Shown here: piece by piece, positions 1 to 7,665 of the stretch
Layout: every line of letters starts with the position of its first letter
Numbering within the stretch: the first letter of the stretch is position 1
Assembly: GCA_031276365.1 (NCBI GenBank)
Contig: JAISNG010000051.1
Span: 1-13,814, forward strand
DNA: 13,814 nucleotides
Direction: 5' to 3'
Origin: Campylobacteraceae bacterium
GTDB lineage: Bacteria; Campylobacterota; Campylobacteria; Campylobacterales; Campylobacteraceae
Made by a program: the position numbers and the translations under genes
Notes under the pieces: generated by a model
Told to the model about the DNA's origin: nothing
Database searches by the model: none
The model's input: the letters and a program-made list of their open reading frames with translations, nothing else

Positions 1-49
1 AAAGAGTTTTCATAGAAAACGATATTTGCGAGGCAAGCGGGAATCCAAA
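1..49 (+). repeat. Palindromic repeat, family 1, copy A (cut by the window edge)
   Basis: Right-hand part of a hairpin element found again at 6090-6156 and 6531-6597. The inner hairpin GTTTTC-ATA-GAAAAC (6-20) and the 3' end GCGGGAATCCAAA (37-49) are present; the 5' arm GTCATTCCCGC lies outside the window. It matches copy C apart from a few substitutions. Seen directly; that it is mobile is inferred. Confidence 0.8.
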
Positions 50-104
50 GAAAGGCTGTAATCAAAAATAAGAAATGTTTATAAAATATGTTTTGTCATA
101 TATT

Positions 105-154
105 CCGTCATTTCTGCACAAACGATACAATGTTTTTGTCATTATGAGAAAATA
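105..154 (+). repeat. Decayed palindromic repeat, family 2
   Basis: This stretch aligns without gaps to the intact family-2 element at 13726-13785: both read GTCAT...GCACAAACGATAC... and later GTCATnnTGAGAAA. Nearly all differences are C-to-T or G-to-A (CCCGC has become TCTGC, for example), and the 3' arm is no longer complementary to the 5' arm, so it should not fold like the intact copies. Confidence 0.6.
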
Positions 155-190
155 TGTATCATCTCTCCGTCATACCCACACTCTCTTTCA

Positions 191-256
191 TCATTCCCGC
201 GACCAAACGACAAGCAAATGTAAGTGAGCGCATATCGTGAGGGAAGGCGGGAATGA
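191..256 (+). repeat. Palindromic repeat, family 3
   Basis: Perfect 10-bp terminal inverted repeat TCATTCCCGC (191-200) / GCGGGAATGA (247-256) around a 46-nt core beginning GACCAAACGACAAGC. The ends are those of families 1 and 2 but the core differs. A related core without clean ends lies on the minus strand at 6741-6774. A shorter related unit follows at 268-291 (GTCATACCC ... GGTATC). Confidence 0.75.
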
Positions 257-465
257 CAACCTCTTCCGTCATACCCATGCAGGCTGGTATCTATAACGAC
301 TTTTACAAACATAAAACGTTTATAATTAGAGATTGATATTTTGGAGTTTGTCTTTTTGTTTTCTTTCATAAATTTGCTTGCCGCGGATAAATTAACAAAA
401 AAGATGGAAAAATGAAAGCTTTTACTTTCTCTTCATTATTTTATTTGCTTCACGTCGTAATGAAA

Positions 466-525
466 TTTGGATTCCCGCATTTCTCACGATGACGACTATC
501 GTCGTATCGTTCACGCGGGAATGGC
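466..525 (-). repeat. Palindromic repeat, family 2, minus orientation
   Basis: Ends are TTTGGATTCCCGC (466-478) and GCGGGAATGGC (515-525). The core has its own imperfect hairpin (CGATGACGA / TCGTCGTATCG). Its reverse complement matches 13726-13785 almost base for base, so the two copies form a long-range inverted repeat. Confidence 0.8.
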
Positions 526-913
526 ATAATACACAAGTGCAGTTTCGCTTGTTGTTCGTGCGGGAATGATGAAGGGAATACAAATTGCTTTCATGTATGC
601 GTTCATTTGTTTGAAAAGCGTGCTTTTATATACTCTTTTCTCACAAAATGTTGCGGGAGTGACGGAGAAGGTGAATACTTGTCTTCATATATGCTCTTGC
701 TTGTCGTATCATTTTCACGGAAATGACGGAGAGGAATATAGGAATGGAACGAATGTTTTTATCTTTTATGTATAGAAAGGGTGCGATTTTATTTGCCATT
801 CGCGCGGGAATGACGGAAAATACAAATATTTGCCTGTTTTAATATATATGTTTTGTTTGCTTTTCTACCATATAAATAATAAAAGATGCATAAATAGCCA
901 AAAACAGAGCCGA
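526..913. other. Gene-free stretch with repeat half-sites
   Basis: No credible gene. Short open frames here run through repeat sequence and have no ribosome binding site or family resemblance. The stretch holds isolated right halves of the palindromic repeats: TGCGGGAATGATG near 558-570, GCGGGAGTGACGG at 653-665, AAATGACGG at 721-729 and GCGGGAATGACGG at 804-816. It ends at the stop codon of the minus-strand helicase; I see no clear terminator hairpin there. Confidence 0.55.
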
Positions 914-2950
914 TTAATTTAACGCAAAACCCGCTTCGCTCAAAAACTGCGATGCGGCGTATTCTACCTTTTTGATTTTGTCATATTTGGCAAATGACAA
1001 AAAAAGCCTGTCTTTTGCCCTTGTAGCCGCCACATAAAAAAGCCTCCTCTCCTCTTCAAGGCTTCCGCCGCCCATACTCATGAGTTTTCTATTTGGAAAC
1101 CGTCCATCCATCAAATCCACGATATAAACCTCTTTAAATTCAAGCCCCTTGCTTGCATGAATACTCAAAAGATTTATCCCTTCCCCTTCGCTCATTTCAC
1201 TGCTTCCGAGCGTCAAAGCATTTAAAAAACCAAATATGTCATTATAATTTTTCGCCAAATCCCTAAGCAGCCACGCCTTGCGCATTATCCTCTCTTTGGC
1301 TTCATCAACAAGTTTGTTGTCAATGCTGCCGTCTTTGAGCGTGCCTCTTTTTTTCGCTAAAAAATTTACAATTTCTTCAAACACATACGAATTTATCACA
1401 TGTTCTACTAAACTTGAGGGCAGTTTCACGGTTCTTGAATCTTTTAAAAATTTATAAAATCCATATATAAATTTCGCGCTCTCCTCGTTAATGCGGGAGT
1501 TTTTCAAGATAGGATTTGACAAGAAAACCTCATCAAACCCAAGCGGATAAAACCTACTGACGCTTCCCATCTCATGCAAGTCGTCAAAAAGCCCAAGCTG
1601 CGAATTTTTAACCCTTTTTTTAAACGGATTTTCTATATCCTTCGGCTCAAAAAACGCTTTTTTAATATCCCTGCTGCCAATCTCCAAAAGCGCGTCAAAA
1701 AGCTCTTTTGAAAACGCTGCGCCGACACCTTTTGCATATTCAAATATATGGATAAACGCCATCATATCTTTGGGATTTACAAACAGGCTGACTAAATCCA
1801 ATATCGCCTTCACTTCGCGCGAATCAAAAAAACTGCTGCTGCCCTTTCGTTTGCACTTGATGCCAAGTTCCCGCAAACTCGCCTCTATGCCGTCTGCGCT
1901 GGAGTTATTCCTGAAAATCACCGCTATTTCGCTGTGCGCATTGTTTGAATGGCTGATTTTGCCCGCTATCGCCTGATACTGCTCAAAAAGCTCATTATAT
2001 GTAAGCAGTTTGGGAGCTTCAAACATACCATCTCTTGTTACCTTAAGCTCTTTTGGATAAAGGCGCGGATTTTTTTCAATCACTCTGTTTGCCAAAGACA
2101 AAATCATCTGCGACGACCTGTAATTTTTATCAAGCGTAAAAATATTCGCATCGCTGTAACGCTCTTTAAAAGTGCCGATTATTTTGATGTTTGCTCCGTT
2201 AAATGCGTAAATACTCTGGTCATAATCCCCAACACAAAATACGCTCTTGCATGTAAAAGCCTTGATTAGAGAGCCTTGAAGAGTATTTGTGTCCTGATAC
2301 TCATCTATCAAAATTTCTTTGAAAAAAAGTTCGTTCACTCCATTTCGCAGCTCATCTCTTAACAAAATCAGCAAATCGTTAAAATCTACATACGAAAACG
2401 CCCTCTTCCCCTCTCCAAATTCCTCTAAAATATCCTCATAAATATCAAAATACGCACTGTGTTCGCTCTCGTTTTTCGCAAGCCATTCACTAAATGATAG
2501 TTCAACTTCCGAGTTTTGATATAATGAAAAAAGGTCATACAGATATGACGACTGATACGGCTTGACGGCGGCATCTATATGGTCAAAACGCCTCTTTGCA
2601 TGTATGGTTTTGAGCAGTATTTTAAGCTCTTTGGGTTGTTTTAAAATAATTTTTTTGCCGATTTTTTTCAACAATTTATGACTCACAGCGTGAAACGTTC
2701 CTGCTTCAATCCTGCCTACCGTATTCTTGTCAAAAAAGCGTGCCACACGCTCTATCATCTCATTTGCGGCTTTGTTCGTAAAGGTGAGTAGTAAAACCTC
2801 TTCGGGCTTGATGCCCTCTTGCAAAAGATGGGCTATTCTTGCGACAATTGTAGATGTTTTTCCTGTCCCAGCGCTTGCGATAACGAGATTGTGCCCCAAA
2901 GGTGCGGTTGCGGCGGCGTATTGTTCCTGATTTAATCGTGAAAGAGGCAT
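914..2950 (-). CDS. UvrD/Rep-family ATP-dependent DNA helicase (superfamily 1A)
   Basis: A 678-residue 3'-to-5' SF1A helicase of the kind that unwinds DNA during repair or restarts stalled forks. All signature motifs are visible: N-terminal LNQEQ (6-10), Walker A ASAGTGKT (25-32, Lys31), motif Ia LTFTNKAANEM (55-65), Ib GTFHAV (84-89), motif II DEYQDTN (216-222), motif III GDYDQSIYAFNGA (241-253), motif IV with NYRSS (276-280), motif V INLLSIHASKGLEF (from about 592) and motif VI with FYVAATRAKDR (638-648). Length suits Rep, PcrA or UvrD. The ATG at 2948-2950 is supported by AGGA (2956-2959) five bases upstream. It is transcribed alone, divergently from metE. Campylobacterota often carry more than one such helicase, and the sequence alone does not let me choose between the names rep, pcrA and uvrD. 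Confidence 0.95.
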   Translation of the reverse strand: MPLSRLNQEQYAAATAPLGHNLVIASAGTGKTSTIVARIAHLLQEGIKPEEVLLLTFTNKAANEMIERVARFFDKNTVGRIEAGTFHAVSHKLLKKIGKKIILKQPKELKILLKTIHAKRRFDHIDAAVKPYQSSYLYDLFSLYQNSEVELSFSEWLAKNESEHSAYFDIYEDILEEFGEGKRAFSYVDFNDLLILLRDELRNGVNELFFKEILIDEYQDTNTLQGSLIKAFTCKSVFCVGDYDQSIYAFNGANIKIIGTFKERYSDANIFTLDKNYRSSQMILSLANRVIEKNPRLYPKELKVTRDGMFEAPKLLTYNELFEQYQAIAGKISHSNNAHSEIAVIFRNNSSADGIEASLRELGIKCKRKGSSSFFDSREVKAILDLVSLFVNPKDMMAFIHIFEYAKGVGAAFSKELFDALLEIGSRDIKKAFFEPKDIENPFKKRVKNSQLGLFDDLHEMGSVSRFYPLGFDEVFLSNPILKNSRINEESAKFIYGFYKFLKDSRTVKLPSSLVEHVINSYVFEEIVNFLAKKRGTLKDGSIDNKLVDEAKERIMRKAWLLRDLAKNYNDIFGFLNALTLGSSEMSEGEGINLLSIHASKGLEFKEVYIVDLMDGRFPNRKLMSMGGGSLEEERRLFYVAATRAKDRLFLSFAKYDKIKKVEYAASQFLSEAGFALN

Positions 2951-3457
2951 TATGTTCCTATAAAATTTCTAAAGCGTGAGAGTATCAAAATAATGATTAA
3001 ATCTCAAGAAATCTCTAATTGTACTAATCATACTCATTTAAGTAAACTCCTGCTAATATCACAATCAAATTTACAAAAGGCGCACTCTTGATAAAACCCA
3101 AAGGTTTCGGCAAAAGATATTTTACGCTCTCCTCCATACAGGCGCACTCATGCGCAGCCAAACTTCACGGCGTATTGGTAAGCGTGCATCTGTTTTTTGC
3201 CAAAACAAATAAAGACAAAGAGTCAAGCGGAGAAAATGACCCGCCACAAGAGTGCGAAAATCCATGCGATTATCTAAATTTACACCATTTTTGCTGTCTG
3301 TTTTTAAGACGCGTGCAAAAAATCTCAAAAACAAAAAGGCATTTCTATAAAATCTACAACCGTTTATGTTACGGTTTTTGCCGCTCTGGTATCCATCCTC
3401 CAAATTTTACATTCACCAACTTTCTAAAAAATATAATTACACCAAAAGGAAAACAGT
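2951..3457. other. Divergent intergenic region, helicase / metE
   Basis: About 500 bases between two outward-facing genes, so it should hold both promoters. I see no riboswitch, no B12-type element and no gene I can name. Open frames exist on both strands (for example from a TTG at 3088 on plus, and 3403 down to 3122 on minus), but they conflict with each other or run into metE and show no family motif. An eroded gene cannot be excluded. TATAAT at 3432-3437 would put transcription start almost at the metE ribosome binding site, so I do not call it a promoter. Confidence 0.4.
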
Positions 3458-5722
3458 ATGATAAAAAACACTATTACGGGATTTCCGCGAATCGGAAAAT
3501 CAAGAGAATTAAAATTTGCACTTGAGGCATTTTGGTCAAGCAAGATAAACGCCGATGATTTGCAAAAACAAGCCAAAGAGTTAAGGCTAAAGCATTTGGA
3601 GTATCAAAAAAAAGCAGGAATTAACTTGATAAGTTCAAATGATTTCAGCTTTTATGACGGAATGCTTGATATGATTGTGCTGCTTGGAGCAATCCCGCAA
3701 AGATTTGCCGATATCAGCGATGAGACAAAGAGATATTTTACAATGGCAAGAGGCGATGAGAAAAGAGCCGCTATGGAGATGACAAAGTGGTTTAACACCA
3801 ACTATCACTACATTGTTCCGGAACTCTCAAAGTCCACGCGCTTTTCGTTAAATCCAGCCAAAGTCCTCAAAGAGTTTAAAGAGGTAAAAGAGTTTGGCGT
3901 AAATACGAAAATCAACCTAATCGGACCATTGACATTTTTATCGCTCTCAAAAAGCACTGATGGAAGCGATGTATATACGCATTTTGAGGCAGTTTTGAAT
4001 GTGTATGAACAACTTTTGAAAGAGATTGAGAAGCTGGATGATAAAATATTTGTGCAACTTGACGAACCGATAATTGTTACCAATTTAAACGGCGCGCAAA
4101 AAGAGTATCTTGCAAAAGCTTATGAGCGGCTCTCAAATGTATCTCAAAAAGTAAATATCATCGTTACAAGCTATTTTGATTATGTAGATAAAGATGTAGT
4201 TGAAACTTTATCAAATACAAAAATATGGGGAATCGGTCTTGATTTTATCCACGGCAGAGAAAATCTCGACAACACTAAAGCGCTTAAAGATAAATATCTG
4301 ATTGCGGGAGTGGTAGATGGAAGAAATATCTGGAAAAACGATATAAACACCACTTTGGAGCTTTTGGAAATTATATCATCTAATGTACAAAAAGAGCGCG
4401 TCATCATCTCAACTTCATGCTCGCTTTTGCACACTCCATATTCGCTTGAAAATGAGGATAAATTGGACGGCAAAGTAAAAAGCTGGCTTTCATTTGCGCT
4501 TGAAAAACTTGATGAAGTTTCGCTAATATCAAAACTGTTTTATAAAGAGGCTTTGAGCGAAAAAGAGATATCCCTAAAAGACGCCAACGCAAAAGCTAAC
4601 GTTTCTAGAAAAAATTCATCAAAAATTCACAACGCTGCACTGCAGGAGAGATTGAAATCTTTCACAAATACCCAAAGAGAAGCGCCGTTTAACGAACGCA
4701 TAAAAATACAAAAAAAGATACTAGACTATCCGCCGTTAGCGACTACAACGATAGGTTCTTTTCCTCAAACAGCCGAACTAAGGGCTTTAAGAAGCAGTTT
4801 CAAAAAAGGTAAAATTTCCGAAAGCGAATATGAAGTTGGCATCAAAAAATATATTGACGAGTGCGTGAAAATACAAGAGGATATCGGACTTGATATTTTA
4901 GTGCATGGAGAGCCTGAACGAAACGATATGGTGGAGTATTTCGGCGAACAGTTAAACGGATACGCATTTACGCAATACGGCTGGGTGCAAAGTTACGGAA
5001 GCCGCTGCGTAAAACCTCCTTTGCTTTTCGGAGATATCACGAGAATCAACCCGATGAGCATCAAATGGATAACATATGCACAGTCTAAAACTTCCAAAAT
5101 TGTAAAGGGTATGCTAACTGGTCCTGTAACTATCCTGAATTGGTCTTTTGTAAGAGATGATGAGAGCAAAAGCAATGTTGCAAGACAGCTGGCTTTGGCA
5201 TTGAATGACGAAATATCAGACTTGCAAAATGCTGGTATCAAAATCATTCAAGTAGATGAAGCGGCTTTCAAAGAGGGATATCCTCTAAGAAAAAGTAAAA
5301 AACTATCATATGAAAAATGGGCGCTTGAAGCGTTTAAATTAGCTGTAAGTAGTGCAAAATCGCAAACGCAGATTCACACGCATATGTGCTACAGTAATTT
5401 CAATGATATCATAAAAACCATTGAAGCTATGGAAGCCGACGTCATCTCCATAGAAACGGCGCGCGCAGGCAACAAGATACTCAAAATTTTTGAAGAGGTC
5501 GGCTATAATCAAGAGATTGGTCCGGGCATATACGACATACACTCTCCAAGAATCCCAAGCGTTGATGAGATGACAAATCAAATAAAAGCACTTTTGGAGA
5601 TTTTCCCAAAAGAAAAGTTATGGATAAATCCCGATTGCGGACTAAAAACCAGAAAATGGGAAGAGGTCGTACCTGCTCTTAAAAATCTCGTAAAAGCAGT
5701 CAAAAGCGTAAGAAAATATTAA
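3458..5722 (+). CDS. metE: 5-methyltetrahydropteroyltriglutamate--homocysteine methyltransferase (B12-independent methionine synthase)
   Basis: Catalyses the last step of methionine synthesis in the cytosol, moving a methyl group from 5-methyl-tetrahydrofolate polyglutamate to homocysteine without cobalamin. The 754-residue length is standard. The N-terminal half starts with the family signature TGFPRIGKSRELKFALEAFW. The C-terminal catalytic barrel begins near TTTIGSFPQT. The zinc ligands are all present: His642 and Cys644 in THMCYSNF, Glu666 in ISIETARAG, and Cys727 in NPDCGLKTR. His695 in DIHSPRIPS matches the family's proposed general acid. The start is set by AAAGGA (3445-3450) seven bases before the ATG. 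It stands alone: no metF, transporter or regulator is adjacent, and no SAM or cobalamin riboswitch is evident upstream. A hairpin follows 29 bases after the stop. Confidence 0.98.
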   Translation: MIKNTITGFPRIGKSRELKFALEAFWSSKINADDLQKQAKELRLKHLEYQKKAGINLISSNDFSFYDGMLDMIVLLGAIPQRFADISDETKRYFTMARGDEKRAAMEMTKWFNTNYHYIVPELSKSTRFSLNPAKVLKEFKEVKEFGVNTKINLIGPLTFLSLSKSTDGSDVYTHFEAVLNVYEQLLKEIEKLDDKIFVQLDEPIIVTNLNGAQKEYLAKAYERLSNVSQKVNIIVTSYFDYVDKDVVETLSNTKIWGIGLDFIHGRENLDNTKALKDKYLIAGVVDGRNIWKNDINTTLELLEIISSNVQKERVIISTSCSLLHTPYSLENEDKLDGKVKSWLSFALEKLDEVSLISKLFYKEALSEKEISLKDANAKANVSRKNSSKIHNAALQERLKSFTNTQREAPFNERIKIQKKILDYPPLATTTIGSFPQTAELRALRSSFKKGKISESEYEVGIKKYIDECVKIQEDIGLDILVHGEPERNDMVEYFGEQLNGYAFTQYGWVQSYGSRCVKPPLLFGDITRINPMSIKWITYAQSKTSKIVKGMLTGPVTILNWSFVRDDESKSNVARQLALALNDEISDLQNAGIKIIQVDEAAFKEGYPLRKSKKLSYEKWALEAFKLAVSSAKSQTQIHTHMCYSNFNDIIKTIEAMEADVISIETARAGNKILKIFEEVGYNQEIGPGIYDIHSPRIPSVDEMTNQIKALLEIFPKEKLWINPDCGLKTRKWEEVVPALKNLVKAVKSVRKY

Positions 5723-5751
5723 ACTAGTACTTACGGACAATCAACAAAAAT

Positions 5752-5775
5752 CGCAGAGGATTAATAACCTCTGCG
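5752..5775. terminator. Hairpin after metE, possible terminator
   Basis: Perfect 8-bp stem CGCAGAGG (5752-5759) / CCTCTGCG (5768-5775) with an 8-nt loop, 29 bases past the metE stop. On the plus strand it is preceded by A5 and followed by GCTGTTAAAG, with no T-run. On the minus strand the same hairpin is followed by ATTTTTG, so it resembles an intrinsic terminator better in that direction. It may end transcripts from both sides. Confidence 0.6.
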
Positions 5776-5868
5776 CTGTTAAAGCCTTGTATGTAAGGCA
5801 AAACACTACATGTAAAAATGACAACTCATTCCGTTATACGCGTGCAAACGACAAAAAAAGACCAAATT

Positions 5869-5935
5869 CCGTCATACTCATAACAATGAACACCAAAATG
5901 ATTTATCACTTTGGGCAAAACCAACGACAGGTGAA
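5869..5935 (+). repeat. Dispersed repeat, family 4, copy 1
   Basis: Matches 13643-13710: both read CCGTCAT, then AACAATG, ACCAAAATGATTTATC, CTTTGGG and AAAACCAA-CGACA-GTGAA with small differences. It lacks the GCGGGAAT right arm, so it is either a truncated hairpin element or a separate repeat type. The ACCAAACGACAAG segment also occurs in the family-3 core. Confidence 0.7.
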
Positions 5936-5944
5936 TATCCTCTT

Positions 5945-6089
5945 CCCGTTATTCACACACCTTTTTTATCGTTCATATATTACTTTCATCGTTTATGTAC
6001 CCTATTCTATCATCCATGTACTCTGTTCCGTCATTTATGCGACTGAACAATAAGCAAATATCCTCCTCCTCGTTCTCACACCTTCTTCC
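5945..6089 (+). repeat. Degenerate 20-23 bp tandem units, array 1
   Basis: Successive units start with GTT/GTC/ATY and end in a pyrimidine-rich TTTC-TC stretch: GTTATTCACACACC..., GTTCATATATTAC..., GTTTATGTACCC..., ATCCATGTACTC..., ATTTATGC.... They look like eroded copies of GTCATTCCnGCAC-CTCTTTC, the left arm and flank of the hairpin elements, arranged head to tail. The run leads into copy B of family 1. Recognised by eye; divergence is high. Confidence 0.45.
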
Positions 6090-6204
6090 GTCATTCCTGC
6101 AACGAGCAAAGAGTTTTCGTAGAAAACAATATTTGCGAGGCAGGCTGGAATCCAAACTAATTAAAAAAATAAAGATACGAGAGCAAGAAAAATAAATATA
6201 AAAC
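6090..6204 (+). repeat. Palindromic repeat, family 1, copy B, with shared 3' flank
   Basis: GTCATTCCTGC (6090-6100), inner hairpin GTTTTC-GTA-GAAAAC (6113-6127), right end GCTGGAATCCAAA (6144-6156). Similarity to copy C continues about 48 bases past the palindrome (CTAATTAAA ... GAGAGCAAGAAAAATAAAT), so the duplicated block is longer than the hairpin. The third base of the right arm and the sixth of the left arm both differ from copy C, giving a T-T mismatch in the stem. Confidence 0.85.
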
Positions 6205-6299
6205 ATAAAACTCTTTTATGAATGCTTTCATTTGAATTGTAGTTTTTTGGATGCCCGTTTTCACGTGTATGACGGAAAAGTAGAGAATGATAACCAATT

Positions 6300-6530
6300 C
6301 CGTCATACCTATGCCTCTTTTTATCATCTATGTACTACTTTCGTAGTTTCTGTATTTTTTCTATAGTTTATGTATTATCTCAGTTATTCATGATTACCGC
6401 GAAGCGATAGGCAAAAAATATATTGTCGTAACTTATGGCGTCATCTTGGTCATTCATATACATTTTTTCGTCATTCCCACGCATCTCTTTATTATACACA
6501 TATTGTTTTTATGTTCATGTGTCCTATTTC
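6300..6530 (+). repeat. Degenerate 20-24 bp tandem units, array 2
   Basis: Same pattern as 5945-6089: GTCATACCTATGCC..., ATCTATGTACTAC..., GTTTCTGTAT..., GTTTATGTATT..., GTTATTCATG..., then GTCATTCATATAC..., GTCATTCCCACGC... and GTTCATGTGTCC..., with TTTC or TTATC at many unit ends. The array stops where the intact copy C begins at 6531. Just before it, at 6243-6275, is a decayed minus-oriented unit (TTTGGATGCCCG ... GTATGACGG). Confidence 0.45.
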
Positions 6531-6640
6531 GTCATTCCCGCAACGAGCAAAGAGTTTTCGTAGAAAACGATATTTGCGAGGCAGGCGGGAATCCAAACTA
6601 ATTAAAGAATATGAGAGCAAGAAAAATAAATAATAAAACG
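6531..6640 (+). repeat. Palindromic repeat, family 1, copy C (best-preserved copy)
   Basis: GTCATTCCCGC (6531-6541) and GCGGGAATCCAAA (6585-6597) form the outer stem. Inside it CGAGCAAA (6544-6551) faces TTTGCGAG (6573-6580), and GTTTTC-GTA-GAAAAC (6554-6568) makes the tip, so the ~67-nt element can fold into one long, interrupted hairpin. Copy B resembles it over the hairpin and the AT-rich flank to about 6640. Confidence 0.88.
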
Positions 6641-6683
6641 TCAATCCTTCTCGAGAACGTATTATTTGTTTGCAAAAGTATTT

Positions 6684-6712
6684 TTGGATTCCCGCCTGAG
6701 CGGGAATGACGG
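6684..6712. repeat. Minimal core palindrome of the repeat families
   Basis: TTGGATTCCCGC-CTGA-GCGGGAATGACGG: the shared ends joined by only a 4-nt loop, giving a stem of about 8-10 bp (6686-6709). This is the same terminal sequence that encloses the 36-46 nt cores of families 1-3, so it is either the ancestral unit or a core-deleted form. It lies about 255 bases downstream of the minus-strand hydrolase gene and could incidentally act on its transcript. Confidence 0.8.
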
Positions 6713-6740
6713 ATGGCTAATGTTAGTTTACTTTCATGTA

Positions 6741-6774
6741 TTTACTTCGCTTATCGTTTGGTCGCGGATATGAC
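6741..6774 (-). repeat. Partial family-3 core, minus orientation
   Basis: Read on the minus strand it gives GTCATATCCGCGACCAAACG and then ATAAGC, close to the start of the family-3 element at 191 (TCATTCCCGCGACCAAACG then ACAAGC). No matching right arm is found, so it is a truncated or decayed copy. Confidence 0.5.
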
Positions 6775-6966
6775 AAAACCGTGTCTTTTTGTATAAGTCA
6801 AAACCATATATTTTTTTATGCAAGTCAAAAAAAACTCCATGCAAAAATGACAATCTCCTCAGTCATATCTGCATTAGCGATATCCTTGCACAAGAAAGTT
6901 GCTTAACTTGGATAATGACAACATCTCGCTACACAAAAAGAGATAAAAATTTTTAACTTATATAAA
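6775..6966. other. Gene-free stretch downstream of the SGNH hydrolase gene
   Basis: No gene seen. It continues the AT-rich island with weak repeat half-sites (TCAGTCATATCTGC near 6859). No convincing intrinsic terminator follows the hydrolase stop codon; AAAAATTTTT at 6946-6955 is only a short AT palindrome. Confidence 0.4.
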
Positions 6967-7584
6967 TTATCTGCTTGTGATTTTGAAATGCTTGTTGAAA
7001 ATTTCAGATATATTTTGCGCCAGCAGTGCGTATCCTGCGGCATTTGGGTGGATTTGGTCGGATTTGAGCGATGGCGTTTTTATAATCCGTTCAAGCGTAT
7101 CATCGTCATAAATAAGTCCAAACTCATCAGCAAGTTCGCCGTAAATATCGTTTGTACCTATAAAAAGTCCCTCAAGACTCGGCACGCCGATAAATATTAT
7201 CTCTATATTTTTGCTTTGCATGAGAGTTATCATGGATGTGAGATTTTGCTTTGTATTTTGCAGGTCATATTTTCTCAAGATATCATTGCCGCCGTGGCAA
7301 AATATAACAATACGCGGCTTTATCTCTTCAAGCAGCTGCGGCAGTCTCTCAACTCCTTTATAACTGTTTTCGCCGTTTACTCCTGCGTTTATGACGTTTA
7401 TGTTTAGGATTTTGCCAAGATGTGTGGGATAACTTTCGTTCTCTTCAGCACCGTAACCTTTTGTCAAAGAGTCTCCAAAAGCGAGTATCACAGCATCTTG
7501 CGGGATTTCAATCTTTCCGTCTGATTTTAGAAATACAAACACAGCGGTGAAAATGACGGCGATTAATGCAATCAATCTTTTCAT
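6967..7584 (-). CDS. Exported SGNH/GDSL-family hydrolase (TesA/arylesterase-like)
   Basis: A 205-residue serine esterase or lipase of the SGNH fold. Block I is FGDSLTKGYG with nucleophile Ser39, block II is NAGVNGE with Gly68, block III is GGND with Asn100, and block V is DQIHPN with Asp176 and His179, so the catalytic set is complete. The N-terminus (KR then a hydrophobic run, about residues 4-19, no lipobox cysteine) is a signal peptide or membrane anchor, placing the enzyme in the periplasm or anchored facing it. Length and block spacing resemble E. coli TesA and related arylesterases, which hydrolyse acyl-CoA or short esters in vitro. The true substrate cannot be read from sequence. GGAG (7592-7595) seven bases before the ATG supports the start. 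It is transcribed alone, divergently from mqnC. Confidence 0.93.
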   Translation of the reverse strand: MKRLIALIAVIFTAVFVFLKSDGKIEIPQDAVILAFGDSLTKGYGAEENESYPTHLGKILNINVINAGVNGENSYKGVERLPQLLEEIKPRIVIFCHGGNDILRKYDLQNTKQNLTSMITLMQSKNIEIIFIGVPSLEGLFIGTNDIYGELADEFGLIYDDDTLERIIKTPSLKSDQIHPNAAGYALLAQNISEIFNKHFKITSR

Positions 7585-7605
7585 TTTATAACTCCATGAA
7601 CGGCT

Positions 7606-7611
7606 ATTATA
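7606..7611 (-). promoter_or_regulatory. Putative -10 box for the SGNH hydrolase gene
   Basis: TATAAT on the minus strand, 22 bases upstream of the ATG at 7584, with GGAG (7592-7595) between. No clear -35 is visible, which is normal for sigma-70 promoters of this phylum. Found by pattern only. Confidence 0.5.
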
Positions 7612-7633
7612 TAATTTTTAAAACCAAATAGAG

Positions 7634-7639
7634 TATAAT
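7634..7639 (+). promoter_or_regulatory. Putative -10 box for the mqnC-M16-recG unit
   Basis: GAGTATAATC 26 bases upstream of the mqnC ATG, giving a predicted leader of about 20 bases. It is the only good hexamer in the 81-bp gap on this strand, and since the following genes overlap it probably drives all three. The ribosome binding site is weak (GGATAAG, 7656-7662). Confidence 0.6.
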
Positions 7640-7665
7640 CACACTTTTATAAAACGGATAAGCAC

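Noticed and set aside
142..369. 75-codon minus-strand open frame in the first repeat island
   Set aside because: It runs through the family-3 palindrome and a neighbouring unit; no ribosome binding site, no motif, and its codons simply translate repeat sequence.
566..775. 69-codon plus-strand open frame starting at a repeat half-site
   Set aside because: Its start lies in a GCGGGAATGATG half-palindrome and it crosses two more half-sites; no family resemblance.
3432..3437. TATAAT just upstream of metE as its promoter
   Set aside because: Transcription would start within the ribosome binding site region about 14 bases before the ATG; too close to call without transcript data.
3088..3525. 145-codon plus-strand frame from TTG, and a 93-codon minus-strand frame (3122-3403) on the same DNA
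   Set aside because: The plus frame extends out of frame into metE and neither product shows a motif or credible composition. A 37-codon minus-strand membrane-like frame near 3020-3140 was also seen but is too short to support.
5787..6206. Short open frames on both strands in the island after metE
   Set aside because: They consist of the family-4 repeat, the tandem units and copy B of family 1; opposite-strand frames overlap and none has a start signal.
5945..6530. Possible CRISPR-like periodic repeats
   Set aside because: Units of 20-24 bp are degenerate and contiguous, with no constant repeat alternating with unique spacers, and no cas genes are present.
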